From Corynebacterium sp. p3-SID1145 (GTDB lineage: Bacteria > Actinomycetota > Actinomycetes > Mycobacteriales > Mycobacteriaceae), in assembly GCA_025144245.1 (NCBI GenBank), contig JALXXC010000004.1:149594-213593 (forward strand): DNA of 64,000 nucleotides. The letters are read 5' to 3'. The position numbers and the translations under genes are program-made. Shown in pieces: positions 16,674 to 26,102 of this stretch; position 1 is the first letter of the stretch, and each line of letters starts with the position of its first letter. Under the pieces are notes generated by a model. It searched no databases. It was given only the letters and a program-made list of their open reading frames with translations, and had not been told where the DNA came from.

Positions 16674-17980
16674 CGCTCCACCTCCCGCAGCGCGCCGAGG
16701 AATGAATCGGCCCAGTGCGCGACATCGTGCTCGAGGACCTGCGCATTCATGGCCAGCATGGCATCTCGCGCCTCAGGGCTATTTTGCTTGTCGACGGCCC
16801 CCATAATCGCCCCTTTCACCGACTCAATGTCGAACGGGTTGCACAGGTGCGCCCGGTCCAGCTCCACTGCCGCGCCGGCGAACTCGGACAGCACGAGTGC
16901 GCCGCTGCCGTCCGGGTGACAGGCGACGTACTCCTTGGCCACGAGATTCATTCCGTCCTTGAACGGGGTGACCAGCATGATGTCGGCGGCGGAGTAGTAG
17001 TCCCGCAGCTGGGACTTGGGCACCGAGTGGTGCTCATAGTGCACGACCGGGTTGCCGAGCTTCCCGTACCGGCCGTTGATGCGCCCGACCGCCTCTTCTA
17101 CGCCCGCGCGGGTTTTCTTGTAGCTGGCGATGCGCTCACGCGATGGTGTGGCTACCTGGATCATGGCGACGGACTCGAGGCGGCCTTCGTCGAGAAGCTC
17201 TTCGACCGCGGTGAGGCGCTGCAGGATGCCCTTGGTGTAATCGAGCCGGTCCACGCCCAGCATCAAGGTGCGGGGGTTGGCGACGGAGCCGCGGACCTCG
17301 GCGATTGCGTTGTCGCCGGCACGCGCGAAGCCCGACGTGTCGATTGAGATGGGGAACGTGCCTGTACGCGGCGCCGCGGTGGCGAGTTCCCGGAAGTTGG
17401 CTTCGTCGCGCGTGCGCTGGAAACCGATCAGGTCGGCGCCTTCCAGGCCGCGGAGGACCTCGTCGCGCCACGGCAACTGCCGGAACAAGTCCGGAGCAGG
17501 GAAGGGGATGTGCAAGAAGAACCCGATGGTCACGTCCGGGCGGAGCTCGCGCAGTATGCCCGGGACGAGCTGGAGCTGGTAATCCTGCACCCAGACGGTG
17601 GCGCCTTCCGCCGCGACATCGGCCGCCGCGCGCGCGAATTTCTCGTTGACCGAGCGGTACTGCTGCCACCAGGAGCGGTGGTAGATCGGGGTGACGATCA
17701 GGTCGTGGTACAGCGGCCAGAGCGTGGAATTGGAGAAGCCCTCGTAGAAGAGGTGGTAGTCATCGTCGTCAAGCTGCACGGGGCGGAGAGTGACGCCGTC
17801 GTTGTCGAACGGCTCGAAGCTCGCTCCCGGCTCCCCGGGCCAGCCAACCCAGCAGCCCTGATTCGCCTTGAGTACGGGCGACAAAGCCGCCACGAGTCCG
17901 CCCGGCGACGCCACCCACTTCCCGCCGACATGGTCGACCGGCAAGCGGTTGGCGACGACGACGAACTGGCTATCCCTCAT
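16670..17980 (-). CDS. otsA: Trehalose-6-phosphate synthase OtsA
   Basis: OtsA joins glucose from UDP-glucose to glucose 6-phosphate, giving trehalose 6-phosphate, the precursor of trehalose for osmoprotection and mycolate carriers. The 436-residue GT20 protein starts VVVANRLPVDH, has the GGLVAAL glucose-6-phosphate loop, WVQDYQLQLVP, GVDRLDYTKG, and the C-terminal TPFKDGMNLVAKEYVA with LSEFAGAA. It is somewhat shorter than the typical 470-490 residues. The ATG at 17980 overlaps the upstream lysine-rich gene by 11 bp. Confidence 0.95.
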   Translation of the reverse strand: MRDSQFVVVANRLPVDHVGGKWVASPGGLVAALSPVLKANQGCWVGWPGEPGASFEPFDNDGVTLRPVQLDDDDYHLFYEGFSNSTLWPLYHDLIVTPIYHRSWWQQYRSVNEKFARAAADVAAEGATVWVQDYQLQLVPGILRELRPDVTIGFFLHIPFPAPDLFRQLPWRDEVLRGLEGADLIGFQRTRDEANFRELATAAPRTGTFPISIDTSGFARAGDNAIAEVRGSVANPRTLMLGVDRLDYTKGILQRLTAVEELLDEGRLESVAMIQVATPSRERIASYKKTRAGVEEAVGRINGRYGKLGNPVVHYEHHSVPKSQLRDYYSAADIMLVTPFKDGMNLVAKEYVACHPDGSGALVLSEFAGAAVELDRAHLCNPFDIESVKGAIMGAVDKQNSPEARDAMLAMNAQVLEHDVAHWADSFLGALREVER

Positions 17981-18395
17981 CGCTGGACGACTTCTTGGCT
18001 GCCTTCTTCGTGGTCTTCTTAGCGGCTTTTTTCGCCGTCTTCTTCGTGGTCTTTTTAGTGGACTTCTTCTTCGAAGCCTTCTTGGCGGTCTTCTTCGTCG
18101 CCTTTTTCTTGGCTGCCTTCTTCGTGGACTTCTTCTTCGCAGCCTTCTTAGTGGCTTTCTTCGCGGAGGAGCCTTCCTCCTCAGCCTCGGCGATCTCGGC
18201 CTCGAAGTCCTCTGCGAACTGCTTGTACACCAAGCCCTGGGGCTCGATGCCGAGCATGCACATGAGCGTCACACCGTCGACAAGATCTTCCGCGTACGTG
18301 GACACGATCCGGCGCGCGCCGGAGGCCGTCTGCTCCTCGACCGTGTGGACGGCTGCATCCGGGTTGGGGCGGCTGTCGGTGATCTTTGGGGGCAC
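17970..18395 (-). CDS. Lysine/alanine-repeat-tailed small protein
   Basis: The 141-residue protein has a conserved-looking N-terminal half of about 75 residues (IVSTYAEDLVDGVTLMCMLG and YKQFAEDFEAEI) followed by about 65 residues of Lys/Ala/Thr repeats (KKAAKK, TKKTAKK). The tail resembles histone H1 and the C-terminal tail of mycobacterial HupB, suggesting nucleic-acid or polyanion binding; the N-terminal domain is not recognised. The GTG start at 18395 has a strong GGAGG (18402-18406). The gene overlaps otsA by 11 bp, and thrE is just upstream. Confidence 0.75.
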   Translation of the reverse strand: MPPKITDSRPNPDAAVHTVEEQTASGARRIVSTYAEDLVDGVTLMCMLGIEPQGLVYKQFAEDFEAEIAEAEEEGSSAKKATKKAAKKKSTKKAAKKKATKKTAKKASKKKSTKKTTKKTAKKAAKKTTKKAAKKSSSDEG

Positions 18396-18443
18396 GAAAA
18401 ACCTCCTGAGGGTCTTGCCTGGCGGTGAACAGTAATGACCCGT

Positions 18444-20090
18444 CTATTCTACGCCATCGCCGCCTGCGCTGGGCAGCGTCCCTGGACTCTGCTTGCCCGG
18501 CTGCTTGGGGTGCTTCCGCGCCAGCGGGTTCTTGAGGTTCGGGTGCTTCTTGTTGGCTGCCTGTTTCTTCGCCGGCTGCTGCTTGGCCATCTCTTTCTTG
18601 GCTTGGTTCCGGGCGACCTGCTCCGCGCGCAGCTTCGCGGCGGCCTGCTCGGCGCGGCGGATCTGCTGGAACGTGATGCGGCCCGCGGCGCGGAAGGCGC
18701 GGTAGGGGTTGAAGGTCTGCGGGCGGCGGATGCGGCGGGCGATCCACTCGCCGAGAACCACGCCGCCGGAGAGGGCCATGCAGGTGCTCACAGCCAGGAA
18801 GATGTTGTTCAACCCGAGCACAGTCTGGTCGTTGAGCAGGGCGTACATGCCGCGGTAGACACCGGAACCCGGCAGGAACGGCGTGACGCCGGCGACCTCC
18901 GTGATCAACGGGGCGATCAGGTAGCGGCGGGCGATCAGACCACCGGCGAGACCGACCATGACCGCGCACACCGCAGTGGCGAAAAGGCGCCCAGAACCGA
19001 ACGGGATGAGGAAGGCGTAGTAGGTGAAACCGCCGAAGAAAGCGGTGGCTGCGGTGGCGATGATCGCCGGTACCTCCGCGTACACGGCGAGGGCGAAGCC
19101 GGCGGCGGCGAAGACCCCGCCCAAACTGCGCACAATCGCGGACTGGTACGTCGGGGTAGGCGGCTGCGTCTCGATCGGTGGCAGACCTGCGCCGAACATG
19201 TCCGCCACCTGGATGCCGCCAGCCACACCGGCGATGATCGCGCCGGTGAACAAGATGGCCTGGAAGAAGCGGCCGCTGGCGGTGACAGGCGAACCTGTGA
19301 CCCCGTCCTGCAGCGACTGGACCAGTGTCAGGCCAGCCAGCAGGACGACGATGCCCGTCGCGATGACTTGGCTGGGCACGATCGTGGTGCCGGCGCGCGT
19401 CGCCAGTGTATAGAAGACCGCCGCCGGCACGGTGGCCACGAAGCCGCCCACGACGCAGTGGTAGAAGTACGGCAGCTGCTTTTTGCCCATCCACGCGTTG
19501 ATCACTGTGATGAGGGAAGCGGTGACGGCCCCCAGTGCGGACATAAGCAGGTCGCCGCCGAGCAGGATCGCAATCGCGGCACCCATGAGCGCCCAACCCG
19601 CGATGGACACCCACTTGGAGTACGGGGGCGGCGCGGCGTCGAGTTCGTCGAGAATCTTCTCCGCGGTCTCCGGCGGGGTGGCGCCCGCACGGATCGAGCG
19701 GATCAGGCGGTCGACCTCCTGGAGTTTGGAGAAATTCTCCGACATGTCCGTGACCACGCGGAAGACGTTCACCGGCTGTTTGCGCACGGTGCCGATCACG
19801 GAATTGATCGTGATGGTGTTCATCGTGATGTCCACATGGCAGTAGTGCAGACCGTACGAAGACGTCACGGCGTGAATCTGGGCCTTCGCGTCCGAACTGG
19901 TCGTGCCGTTGGAGATAAGGATTTCGCCGACGCGCGCGCCGATCGTCATCACGGCCGCGACCTGGGCGGGGTCTGTCAGGTCGACAGGAGCCAGAACCGA
20001 CGGCGGCGGGGACGTGCGCGCTTGGTCGATGGTCGCCACCGGGGTATTGGTGCGCATCGTCTCACGCATATTCTTGAACACCGTTGCCAC
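18444..20090 (-). CDS. thrE: Threonine/serine exporter ThrE
   Basis: ThrE exports L-threonine and L-serine with the proton motive force. The 548-residue protein has a soluble N-terminal domain of about 150 residues (VGEILISNGTTSSDA, YCHVDITMNTI) followed by roughly ten hydrophobic segments, as in the C. glutamicum prototype. A Lys/Gln/Ala-rich cytoplasmic tail of about 70 residues follows the last membrane segment and makes the protein longer than the prototype. The GTG start at 20090 is 6 nt after TAGTGT (20102-20097, opposite strand), which fits a leaderless mRNA. Confidence 0.94.
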   Translation of the reverse strand: MATVFKNMRETMRTNTPVATIDQARTSPPPSVLAPVDLTDPAQVAAVMTIGARVGEILISNGTTSSDAKAQIHAVTSSYGLHYCHVDITMNTITINSVIGTVRKQPVNVFRVVTDMSENFSKLQEVDRLIRSIRAGATPPETAEKILDELDAAPPPYSKWVSIAGWALMGAAIAILLGGDLLMSALGAVTASLITVINAWMGKKQLPYFYHCVVGGFVATVPAAVFYTLATRAGTTIVPSQVIATGIVVLLAGLTLVQSLQDGVTGSPVTASGRFFQAILFTGAIIAGVAGGIQVADMFGAGLPPIETQPPTPTYQSAIVRSLGGVFAAAGFALAVYAEVPAIIATAATAFFGGFTYYAFLIPFGSGRLFATAVCAVMVGLAGGLIARRYLIAPLITEVAGVTPFLPGSGVYRGMYALLNDQTVLGLNNIFLAVSTCMALSGGVVLGEWIARRIRRPQTFNPYRAFRAAGRITFQQIRRAEQAAAKLRAEQVARNQAKKEMAKQQPAKKQAANKKHPNLKNPLARKHPKQPGKQSPGTLPSAGGDGVE

Positions 20091-20178
20091 ACCGTCACAC
20101 TATCTGTCCCCGCTGCTCCACGCGAGGAGAGACCCCTTTTGTGGACCGGGCTGTTCTGCTTGTAGAATCTCGCGCAGT

Positions 20179-20254
20179 GCTGGAGTGGCGCAATCGGTAG
20201 CGCAACGGTCTTGTAAACCGTAGGTTGCGAGTTCAAGTCTCGTCTCCAGCTCCA
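20179..20254 (+). tRNA. tRNA-Thr (anticodon TGT)
   Basis: The acceptor stem pairs GCTGGAG with CTCCAGC (20244-20250), the anticodon loop holds TGT at 20212-20214, and the T-loop has GTTCAAG. The CCA end (20252-20254) is encoded. A -10-like TAGAAT lies at 20163-20168. Confidence 0.96.
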
Positions 20255-20259
20255 CGGAC

Positions 20260-20300
20260 ACCCCAGTTCAACGTGCACGTTGGCTGGGGTTGACGTTTTT
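20260..20300 (+). terminator. Terminator after tRNA-Thr
   Basis: ACCCCAG and CTGGGGT (20284-20290) form the base of a hairpin extended by TCAACGT/ACGTTG, followed by GACGTTTTTC with a T-tract. This is a clear intrinsic terminator just after the tRNA. Confidence 0.8.
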
Positions 20301-20519
20301 CAGGCGGAACCGTGGACCGCAGCGGCCGCGTTTTCCGGGCGGCGGTGGAGGGGTCCCGACGAACTCCCCCGCAAGCCAATACAGGGGTACAGTGGACGTA
20401 CAGGAAACGTTCAGCCCCCGCTTGTTAAATAGGTCTGTTCCTGCGTGACGTCCGCTCGAAGGCCGACGGGGCCTCGGTTGCCGTAGACGTCACCATGTCC
20501 AAGTTGTGCAAGGAAGAAA

Positions 20520-21242
20520 GTGACTGTCATGGCTGATACGCCCACTCCCCAAAATGTCAGGGTTCTCGTCGTCGACGATGAGCCGAATATTGTCGAGCTG
20601 CTCACCGTGTCCCTGAAATTCCAGGGTTTCGAGGTCGAGTCGGCAGAGTCGGGGCAGGAAGCGCTGAAGATGGCGCGCGAGCTGAAGCCCGAGGCGTACA
20701 TCCTCGACGTGATGATGCCGGGGATGGACGGTTTCGAGCTTCTGGCGAAGCTGCGCAGCGAGGGCCTGGACGCGCCGGTCCTGTTCCTGACGGCGAAGGA
20801 TGGCGTGGAGGACCGCATCCACGGCCTGACCATCGGCGCGGACGACTATGTGACGAAGCCGTTCTCCCTCGAAGAAGTCATCACCCGTCTGCGCGTGATC
20901 CTGCGCCGCGGCAACGTGACCGACGGGGAGTCGGAGGATTCCACGATCCGCTACGCAGATTTGACGCTCAACGACGACACGCACGAGGTCACCAAGGCCG
21001 GCCAGATCGTCGAGCTGTCCCCGACGGAGTTCAACCTTCTCCGCTACCTGATGCTGAACGCCGAGGTGGTGCTGTCGAAGGCGAAGATCTTGGACAACGT
21101 GTGGCACTACGATTTCGGCGGCGACGGCAACGTGGTGGAGTCCTACATCTCGTACTTGCGTCGCAAGGTGGACACCGGTGACACGCCGTTGATCCACACG
21201 GTCCGCGGCGTGGGTTACGTGCTGCGCACACCGCGCCAGTAA
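20520..21242 (+). CDS. phoR: Phosphate-starvation response regulator PhoR (PhoP/OmpR class)
   Basis: The 240-residue protein has a receiver domain (VLVVDDEPN, phospho-acceptor Asp63 in ILDVMMPGMDG, Thr in FLTAKD, Lys in VTKPFS) and a C-terminal OmpR-type winged helix ending IHTVRGVGYVLR. It closely resembles mycobacterial PhoP. In C. glutamicum naming PhoR is the regulator and PhoS its kinase; the pair activates pst genes under phosphate limitation. A GTG at 20520 with AAGGA five bases upstream is preferred; an ATG at 20529 is the alternative. The stop overlaps the phoS start. Confidence 0.93.
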   Translation: MTVMADTPTPQNVRVLVVDDEPNIVELLTVSLKFQGFEVESAESGQEALKMARELKPEAYILDVMMPGMDGFELLAKLRSEGLDAPVLFLTAKDGVEDRIHGLTIGADDYVTKPFSLEEVITRLRVILRRGNVTDGESEDSTIRYADLTLNDDTHEVTKAGQIVELSPTEFNLLRYLMLNAEVVLSKAKILDNVWHYDFGGDGNVVESYISYLRRKVDTGDTPLIHTVRGVGYVLRTPRQ

Positions 21243-22729
21243 TGGCTTCGCCGAGACCAGAGGTCGCCCCGGCGAAGGTTTCCCGCTTGGCCCCGACTCG
21301 GGTGCCCAGGTTCCGGCTGCGCACCCGGCTGCTCGTTATCCTCATGGTCATTTCCGGCTTGGGCTTGATGGGAATGTCCTTCGCTGTGTGGGGGCTGACG
21401 CGGGACCAGATGTACGAGCAGGTGGATAAGGACCTGCGCAGAGGCTTGACGACGTGGGCTCTCAGCCCCGACATCCGCAGTTCCTCCCCGGACACGTATC
21501 TGCCCAGCCAGTACATCCTCATGACGGCGGTGCCGGGGCAACCGCCGCGCATCGACAATATCGGCGGCTGCTACCCGAGGTTGTCGGAGTTGGTGTTCGA
21601 CCGGCGTCCCCGCACTGTCGGCGCTGACTGCCTTTTCGACCAGAAGGAGGACCTGCGTTTCCGCGTGATCGCTGTGCAGGCGCCGGACGGCACGTCGACG
21701 GTGGTGGCTAAGTCGCTCGACCAAGAAAACGAGATGCTGGATGCGTTGGCGGCGGTGTTGGCGTCGATAAGCGTGCTTGTGCTGGGCATGATGGGCGCGG
21801 CCGGAACGTTCTTCGTGCGGCGCGCGCTGCTGCCGCTGAAGGATCTGGAGAATACCGCGCTGGCGATCGCCGACGGCAACATTGACTGCCGTGCGCCCGC
21901 GTGGCCACGCGACACCGAGTTCGGGCGCTTGTCCTACGCGATGAACACGATGGTCAGCCAGCTGCAGGAGACTCTCGACGAGTCGCGGGCGAAAGAAGAG
22001 CAGATGCGGCGTTTCGTCGGCGACGCGTCGCACGAGCTGCGCACCCCGCTGACGAGCGTGCGCGGCTACACCGAGCTGTATCGTGCGGGCGCGACCGACG
22101 ATGCGGACATGGTGCTCAGCAAGATCGACGAGGAGTCCGCCCGCATGAAGCTGCTGGTCGAGGATCTCCTGGCGCTCACCCGCGCGGAGGGAACGCGCTT
22201 GAACCTGCGCGAGGTGGATGTGCTCGAACTGGTGCTGTCGGTGAGCAGCTCCGCGCGCGCCGCTTTCCCCGGGCGTGTGCTGGCCGTCGAGAACGACGCC
22301 GAGGACATTCCACTCGTCTCCGGCGACCCCGACCGTCTCCACCAGGTGCTGCTGAACCTGGTCAGCAACGCGTTCAAGCACGCCGGCGACGATGCCGAGG
22401 TGACCATCAAGCTGCGCGGGTACCTGGACAACGTGTACATCGACGTCATCGATAACGGCTGCGGCATGGCCCCGGAGGACGCGGACCACATTTTCGAGCG
22501 TTTCTACCGCGCCGACTCTTCCCGCAACCGCTCCAAGAGCGCCGGCGGCTCGGGGCTGGGGCTCGCGATCACGAAGTCCATCGTCGAGCAGCACGGCGGC
22601 GCAGTCACCGTGATGTCCGCGCCGGGCAAGGGCTCCAAGTTCACGGTGAGCCTGCCCCGGATGCGTGTCGGTGGAGTCGGCGGTGCAGACGGTGCGGGTG
22701 GTTCTGCGGGTCAGCCGGATAAGGCTTAA
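21242..22729 (+). CDS. phoS: Phosphate-starvation sensor histidine kinase PhoS
   Basis: The 495-residue kinase has a transmembrane segment near residues 30-50, an extracytoplasmic domain to about 175, a second transmembrane segment, a HAMP linker (RRALLPLKDLENTALAIADG), the phospho-His in DASHELRTPLTSV, an N box NLVSNAFKHA, and G boxes DNGCGM and GGSGLGLAI. The ATG overlaps the phoR stop (TAATG), so the pair is coupled. A Gly/Ala-rich tail closes the protein. It should phosphorylate PhoR when phosphate is scarce. Confidence 0.93.
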   Translation: MASPRPEVAPAKVSRLAPTRVPRFRLRTRLLVILMVISGLGLMGMSFAVWGLTRDQMYEQVDKDLRRGLTTWALSPDIRSSSPDTYLPSQYILMTAVPGQPPRIDNIGGCYPRLSELVFDRRPRTVGADCLFDQKEDLRFRVIAVQAPDGTSTVVAKSLDQENEMLDALAAVLASISVLVLGMMGAAGTFFVRRALLPLKDLENTALAIADGNIDCRAPAWPRDTEFGRLSYAMNTMVSQLQETLDESRAKEEQMRRFVGDASHELRTPLTSVRGYTELYRAGATDDADMVLSKIDEESARMKLLVEDLLALTRAEGTRLNLREVDVLELVLSVSSSARAAFPGRVLAVENDAEDIPLVSGDPDRLHQVLLNLVSNAFKHAGDDAEVTIKLRGYLDNVYIDVIDNGCGMAPEDADHIFERFYRADSSRNRSKSAGGSGLGLAITKSIVEQHGGAVTVMSAPGKGSKFTVSLPRMRVGGVGGADGAGGSAGQPDKA

Positions 22730-22774
22730 GAGCGGCCTAGGTTGGGCTCGTTTGGGGGGCCATTTTTGGGGCCG

Positions 22775-22863
22775 GTGGATCTAGATTCCATTCGCCCGAG
22801 TCCCGCAGCTTGAAAGCCCAGGCCAGTTTTAGTTGCTCTAACAAAAAGTGAATCTAGATCCAC
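22775..22863. repeat. Inverted repeat with 14-bp arms
   Basis: GTGGATCTAGATTC (22775-22788) and its exact reverse complement (22850-22863) flank 61 bp in the convergent gap between phoS and the HIT gene. Each arm contains the 8-bp palindrome ATCTAGAT, so it could bind a dimer on its own or pair with the other arm. GGCC-rich sequence adjoins both arms. There is no T-tract, so a simple terminator is not obvious. Confidence 0.75.
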
Positions 22864-22887
22864 GGAGCCCCGGCCCGTGTCTGGTGC

Positions 22888-23310
22888 CTAGCGGCGGCCG
22901 TCCTCGCCGGTGCCCAACTCCGCACGCAGTTTCGCGGCGGCGGCGTCCATTTCCGCGGCGTCGGTGTCGTCGGCGCGCATGATGTTCTGCAGGCTGTAGC
23001 CCGACATGTCGTTGGCGGGGAACACGTGGATGTGCGCGTGCGGAACCTCGAAACCGGCGATGAGGTAGCCAGCGCGCTCGGAATCGAACGCCTTGATCAC
23101 GGCGTTGCCGATCTCCTGGGCGATCTCGTTGGCGTGCAGCCAGACTGCAGGGTCCAGGTCGGTCCACTTGTCCACCTCGGCGACCGGCACCACGAGCGTG
23201 TGGCCGTATGCGATCGGCTCGATGGTCAAAAACGCGGCGACGCTCTCGTCGCGGTACACGAAACGGCCGGGGATCTCTCCGTTGATGATCTTGGTGAAGA
23301 CTGTGCTCAT
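22888..23310 (-). CDS. HIT-family nucleotide-binding protein
   Basis: HIT proteins hydrolyse nucleoside monophosphate derivatives such as AMP-lysine or AMP-NH2. The 140-residue protein begins [20 protein letters not shown], a standard HIT start, and has the catalytic triad in PHAHIHVFP. The ATG at 23310 is chosen over an in-frame upstream start because TACCCT (23324-23319, opposite strand) lies 8 nt before it and it coincides with the family start. It diverges from purD by 31 bp; corynebacterial purD genes commonly have this neighbour. Confidence 0.92.
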   Translation of the reverse strand: MSTVFTKIINGEIPGRFVYRDESVAAFLTIEPIAYGHTLVVPVAEVDKWTDLDPAVWLHANEIAQEIGNAVIKAFDSERAGYLIAGFEVPHAHIHVFPANDMSGYSLQNIMRADDTDAAEMDAAAAKLRAELGTGEDGRR

Positions 23311-23341
23311 GCCCGCCCAGGGTAGCGATACTATGGGCCGC
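23311..23341. promoter_or_regulatory. Divergent leaderless promoters, HIT gene / purD
   Basis: Forward TACTAT (23329-23334) ends exactly 7 nt before the purD ATG. Reverse TACCCT (23324-23319) ends 8 nt before the HIT ATG. The two -10 elements are four bases apart back to back within a 31 bp gap. Confidence 0.55.
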
Positions 23342-24610
23342 ATGCGCATCCTTGTGATCGGTTCGGGCGGCCGCGAACACGCCCTTCTCCATGCACTGGC
23401 AGGAACTGAAACTGACCCGCACGAGCTTCACGCCGCGCCGGGCAACGCCGGCATGGCGCGTCTTGCGGAGCTGCACAGCCTCGACGTGACTAATGCCGGC
23501 GCGACTGTGGAGCTGGCGCAGTCCATCGGGGCGGACCTGGTGGTCGTGGGCCCGGAACAGCCCCTCGTCGCGGGAGTGACCGACGCTCTCCGGGAGGCCG
23601 GCTTCGCGGTCTTCGGGCCGTCTAAGGCCGCCGCGGCGCTGGAGGGCTCGAAGGCGTTCGCGAAGGATGTCATGGCCTCCGCCGGTGTGCGCACCGCCGA
23701 TGCGCGCCAGGTGACGGATGTCGCGGATGTCCCGGCCGCGCTCGACGCGTTCGGACCCAATTACGTGGTCAAGGACGATGGCCTGGCCGGCGGCAAGGGC
23801 GTCGTGGTCACCCCGGACCGCGCCGCGGCCCAGGCTCACGCCGAGGCGGTGCTGGCCGCCGGCAACCCGGTGCTGTTCGAGTCTTTCCTCGAAGGCCCCG
23901 AGGTCTCCCTGTTCTGCCTCGTGGACGGCGAGACCGTCGTGCAGCTGCTGCCCGCGCAGGATCACAAGCGCGCCTACGACAACGACGAGGGACCGAACAC
24001 CGGCGGCATGGGCGCCTACACGCCGTTGCCGTGGTTGCCGGCGGACGGCGTGCAGCGCATTGTCGACGAAGTGGTTGCGCCCGTCGCCGCCGAGATGGTC
24101 CGCCGCGGCACGCCGTATTCGGGCCTCCTCTACGCCGGTTTGGCGTGGGGTGCCGAAGGCCCGGCCGTCGTCGAGTTCAACGCCCGTTTCGGCGACCCAG
24201 AGACGCAGGCCGTGCTCGCCCTGTTGGAGACCCCTCTCGCGGAGGTCCTCCATGCCACCGCGACCGGCACGCTGCACACCATCGGGCCGCTGGATTGGCG
24301 GGACGGGTTCGCGGTGACCGTCGTGCTCGCCGCCGAGGGGTACCCGGCCAACCCGCGCAAGGGCGACGTGATTACCGCCGCAGGCACGCTTATCGACGAC
24401 GCCTCCCACGTCCTCCACGCCGGCACCTCCCGCGACGGCGACGCCTATGTGTCCGCCGGCGGCCGTGTGCTGAACATCCTCGGCACCGGGGCCACGTTGG
24501 AAGAGGCGGTGGAAGAGGCGTACGCCACCATCGGGAAGATCGATCTGGCCGGCTCGTTCTACCGCCGCGACATCGCCCGGCCCGCGATCGAGGGCACGAT
24601 CACGGTCTAG
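23342..24610 (+). CDS. purD: Phosphoribosylamine-glycine ligase PurD
   Basis: PurD joins phosphoribosylamine and glycine with ATP to make GAR. The 422-residue ATP-grasp enzyme starts [16 protein letters not shown], has the PGNAGMA loop, the ATP-binding [14 protein letters not shown], and the C-terminal [14 protein letters not shown] signature. The ATG at 23342 is favoured over an upstream in-frame ATG at 23333 because TACTAT ends 7 nt before it and that upstream ATG overlaps the -10. purB follows 36 bp later with its own -10 element. Confidence 0.96.
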   Translation: MRILVIGSGGREHALLHALAGTETDPHELHAAPGNAGMARLAELHSLDVTNAGATVELAQSIGADLVVVGPEQPLVAGVTDALREAGFAVFGPSKAAAALEGSKAFAKDVMASAGVRTADARQVTDVADVPAALDAFGPNYVVKDDGLAGGKGVVVTPDRAAAQAHAEAVLAAGNPVLFESFLEGPEVSLFCLVDGETVVQLLPAQDHKRAYDNDEGPNTGGMGAYTPLPWLPADGVQRIVDEVVAPVAAEMVRRGTPYSGLLYAGLAWGAEGPAVVEFNARFGDPETQAVLALLETPLAEVLHATATGTLHTIGPLDWRDGFAVTVVLAAEGYPANPRKGDVITAAGTLIDDASHVLHAGTSRDGDAYVSAGGRVLNILGTGATLEEAVEEAYATIGKIDLAGSFYRRDIARPAIEGTITV

Positions 24611-24633
24611 CTGCCCCGGTGCGGGGCGCGTGC

Positions 24634-24639
24634 GATAAT
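24634..24639 (+). promoter_or_regulatory. -10 element of purB, leaderless
   Basis: GATAAT is followed by exactly 7 nt and then the purB GTG. No Shine-Dalgarno sequence is present in between. Confidence 0.55.
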
Positions 24640-24646
24640 GGGGCGC

Positions 24647-26080
24647 GTGACTGACTCGAAACCCCGTAATGCGAATGTCCTGTCCAACCGCTACGCGTCG
24701 GCCGAAATGGCGACGCTGTGGAGCGCGGAGCACAAGATCATCCTGGAACGCCAGCTGTGGATCGCGGTGATGCGCGCGCAGCGCGACCTGGGCATCGACA
24801 TCCCGGCAGACGCGATCGCGGCCTACGAGAAGGTGGTGGATCAGGTCGACCTAGACTCCATCGCCGAGCGCGAGCGGGTCACCCGCCACGACGTGAAGGC
24901 GCGCATCGAGGAGTTCAACGCGCTGGCGGGCCACGAGCACATCCACAAGGGAATGACCAGCCGCGACCTGACGGAGAATGTCGAGCAGCTGCAGATTTAC
25001 CGTTCGCTCGAGCTGGTGCGGGGTCGTGCGGTGGCGGTGCTCAACGCGATCGGCAACCGGGCGGGCGAGTACCGCTCCATGGTGATGGCGGGCCGTTCCC
25101 ACAACGTGGCGGCGCAGGCGACGACGTTGGGGAAGAGGTTCGCGTCGGCAGCCGATGAAATGCTGGTGGCTCTGGACCGTGTCGAAGACCTGTTGGGCCG
25201 CTACCCGCTGCGCGGCATCAAGGGCCCGATGGGCACCGCGCAGGACATGCTCGACCTGGTCGGCGGGGACGAGGCGAAGCTGAACCAGTTGGAGCAGGCC
25301 ATCGCGAAGCACTTGGGCTTCGAGCGCATCTTCGACTCGGTGGGGCAGATCTACCCGCGTTCCCTTGATTTCGACGCGGTCTCCGCGCTGGTGCAGCTGG
25401 GTGCGGGCCCATCGAGCTTGGCCACCACCATCCGCCTCATGGCCGGCAACGAGACCGTAACCGAGGGCTTCAAAGAGGGGCAGGTCGGTTCGTCGGCGAT
25501 GCCGCACAAGATGAACGCCCGCTCCTGCGAGCGCGTCGGCGGCTTCCAGGTGATTCTGCGCGGCTACCTCACCATGGTGGGCGACCTCGCTGGCCAGCAG
25601 TGGAACGAGGGCGACGTGTTCTGCTCGGTCGTGCGCCGCGTGGCGCTGCCGGACGCGTTCTTCGCTATCGACGGCATGATGGAGACCTTCCTCACCGTCT
25701 TGGCGGAATTCGGTGCCTTCCCGGCGATGATCACGCGCGAACTTGACCGCTACCTGCCGTTTTTGGCTACCACGCGCATCCTGATGGCGTCGGTGCGCGC
25801 AGGCGTGGGCCGCGAAACCGCGCACGAGGTGATCAAGGAGCACGCCGTGGCGATGGCGCTGGACATGCGCGAAAACGGTGCGGAGCAGAACCTAGTCGAG
25901 CGCCTCGCGGGCGACGACCGTCTGCCGCTCGACCAGCAGCAGCTGGAGGAAGCGCTTAAGGACCGCCACGCGTTCATCGGCGCGGCGGAATCGCAGGTGG
26001 ACAATGTTCTCGCCCGCATCCAGACCTGGGCGAACAAGTACCCGGAGGCCGCTGGATACACTCCGGGAGAGATCCTGTAG
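24647..26080 (+). CDS. purB: Adenylosuccinate lyase PurB
   Basis: PurB releases fumarate from SAICAR (giving AICAR) and from adenylosuccinate (giving AMP). The 477-residue fumarase/aspartase-superfamily enzyme has the [11 protein letters not shown] signature near residue 285, the [12 protein letters not shown] segment near residue 105, and GRSHNVAAQ with the general-acid His. The GTG at 24647 is chosen because GATAAT lies 7 nt upstream. It is followed 22 bp later by purC, also with its own -10. Confidence 0.96.
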   Translation: MTDSKPRNANVLSNRYASAEMATLWSAEHKIILERQLWIAVMRAQRDLGIDIPADAIAAYEKVVDQVDLDSIAERERVTRHDVKARIEEFNALAGHEHIHKGMTSRDLTENVEQLQIYRSLELVRGRAVAVLNAIGNRAGEYRSMVMAGRSHNVAAQATTLGKRFASAADEMLVALDRVEDLLGRYPLRGIKGPMGTAQDMLDLVGGDEAKLNQLEQAIAKHLGFERIFDSVGQIYPRSLDFDAVSALVQLGAGPSSLATTIRLMAGNETVTEGFKEGQVGSSAMPHKMNARSCERVGGFQVILRGYLTMVGDLAGQQWNEGDVFCSVVRRVALPDAFFAIDGMMETFLTVLAEFGAFPAMITRELDRYLPFLATTRILMASVRAGVGRETAHEVIKEHAVAMALDMRENGAEQNLVERLAGDDRLPLDQQQLEEALKDRHAFIGAAESQVDNVLARIQTWANKYPEAAGYTPGEIL

Positions 26081-26089
26081 CCGGGGGCG

Positions 26090-26095
26090 TAACAT
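26090..26095 (+). promoter_or_regulatory. -10 element of purC, leaderless
   Basis: TAACAT is followed by exactly 7 nt and the purC ATG, the same geometry as purD and purB. The three consecutive genes of this purine block therefore each appear to have their own leaderless promoter. Confidence 0.5.
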
Positions 26096-26102
26096 CGCAC
26101 GC

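Noticed and set aside
22838-24733. Long 631-codon frame on the minus strand
   Set aside because: It overlaps purD on the other strand and has no recognisable domain.
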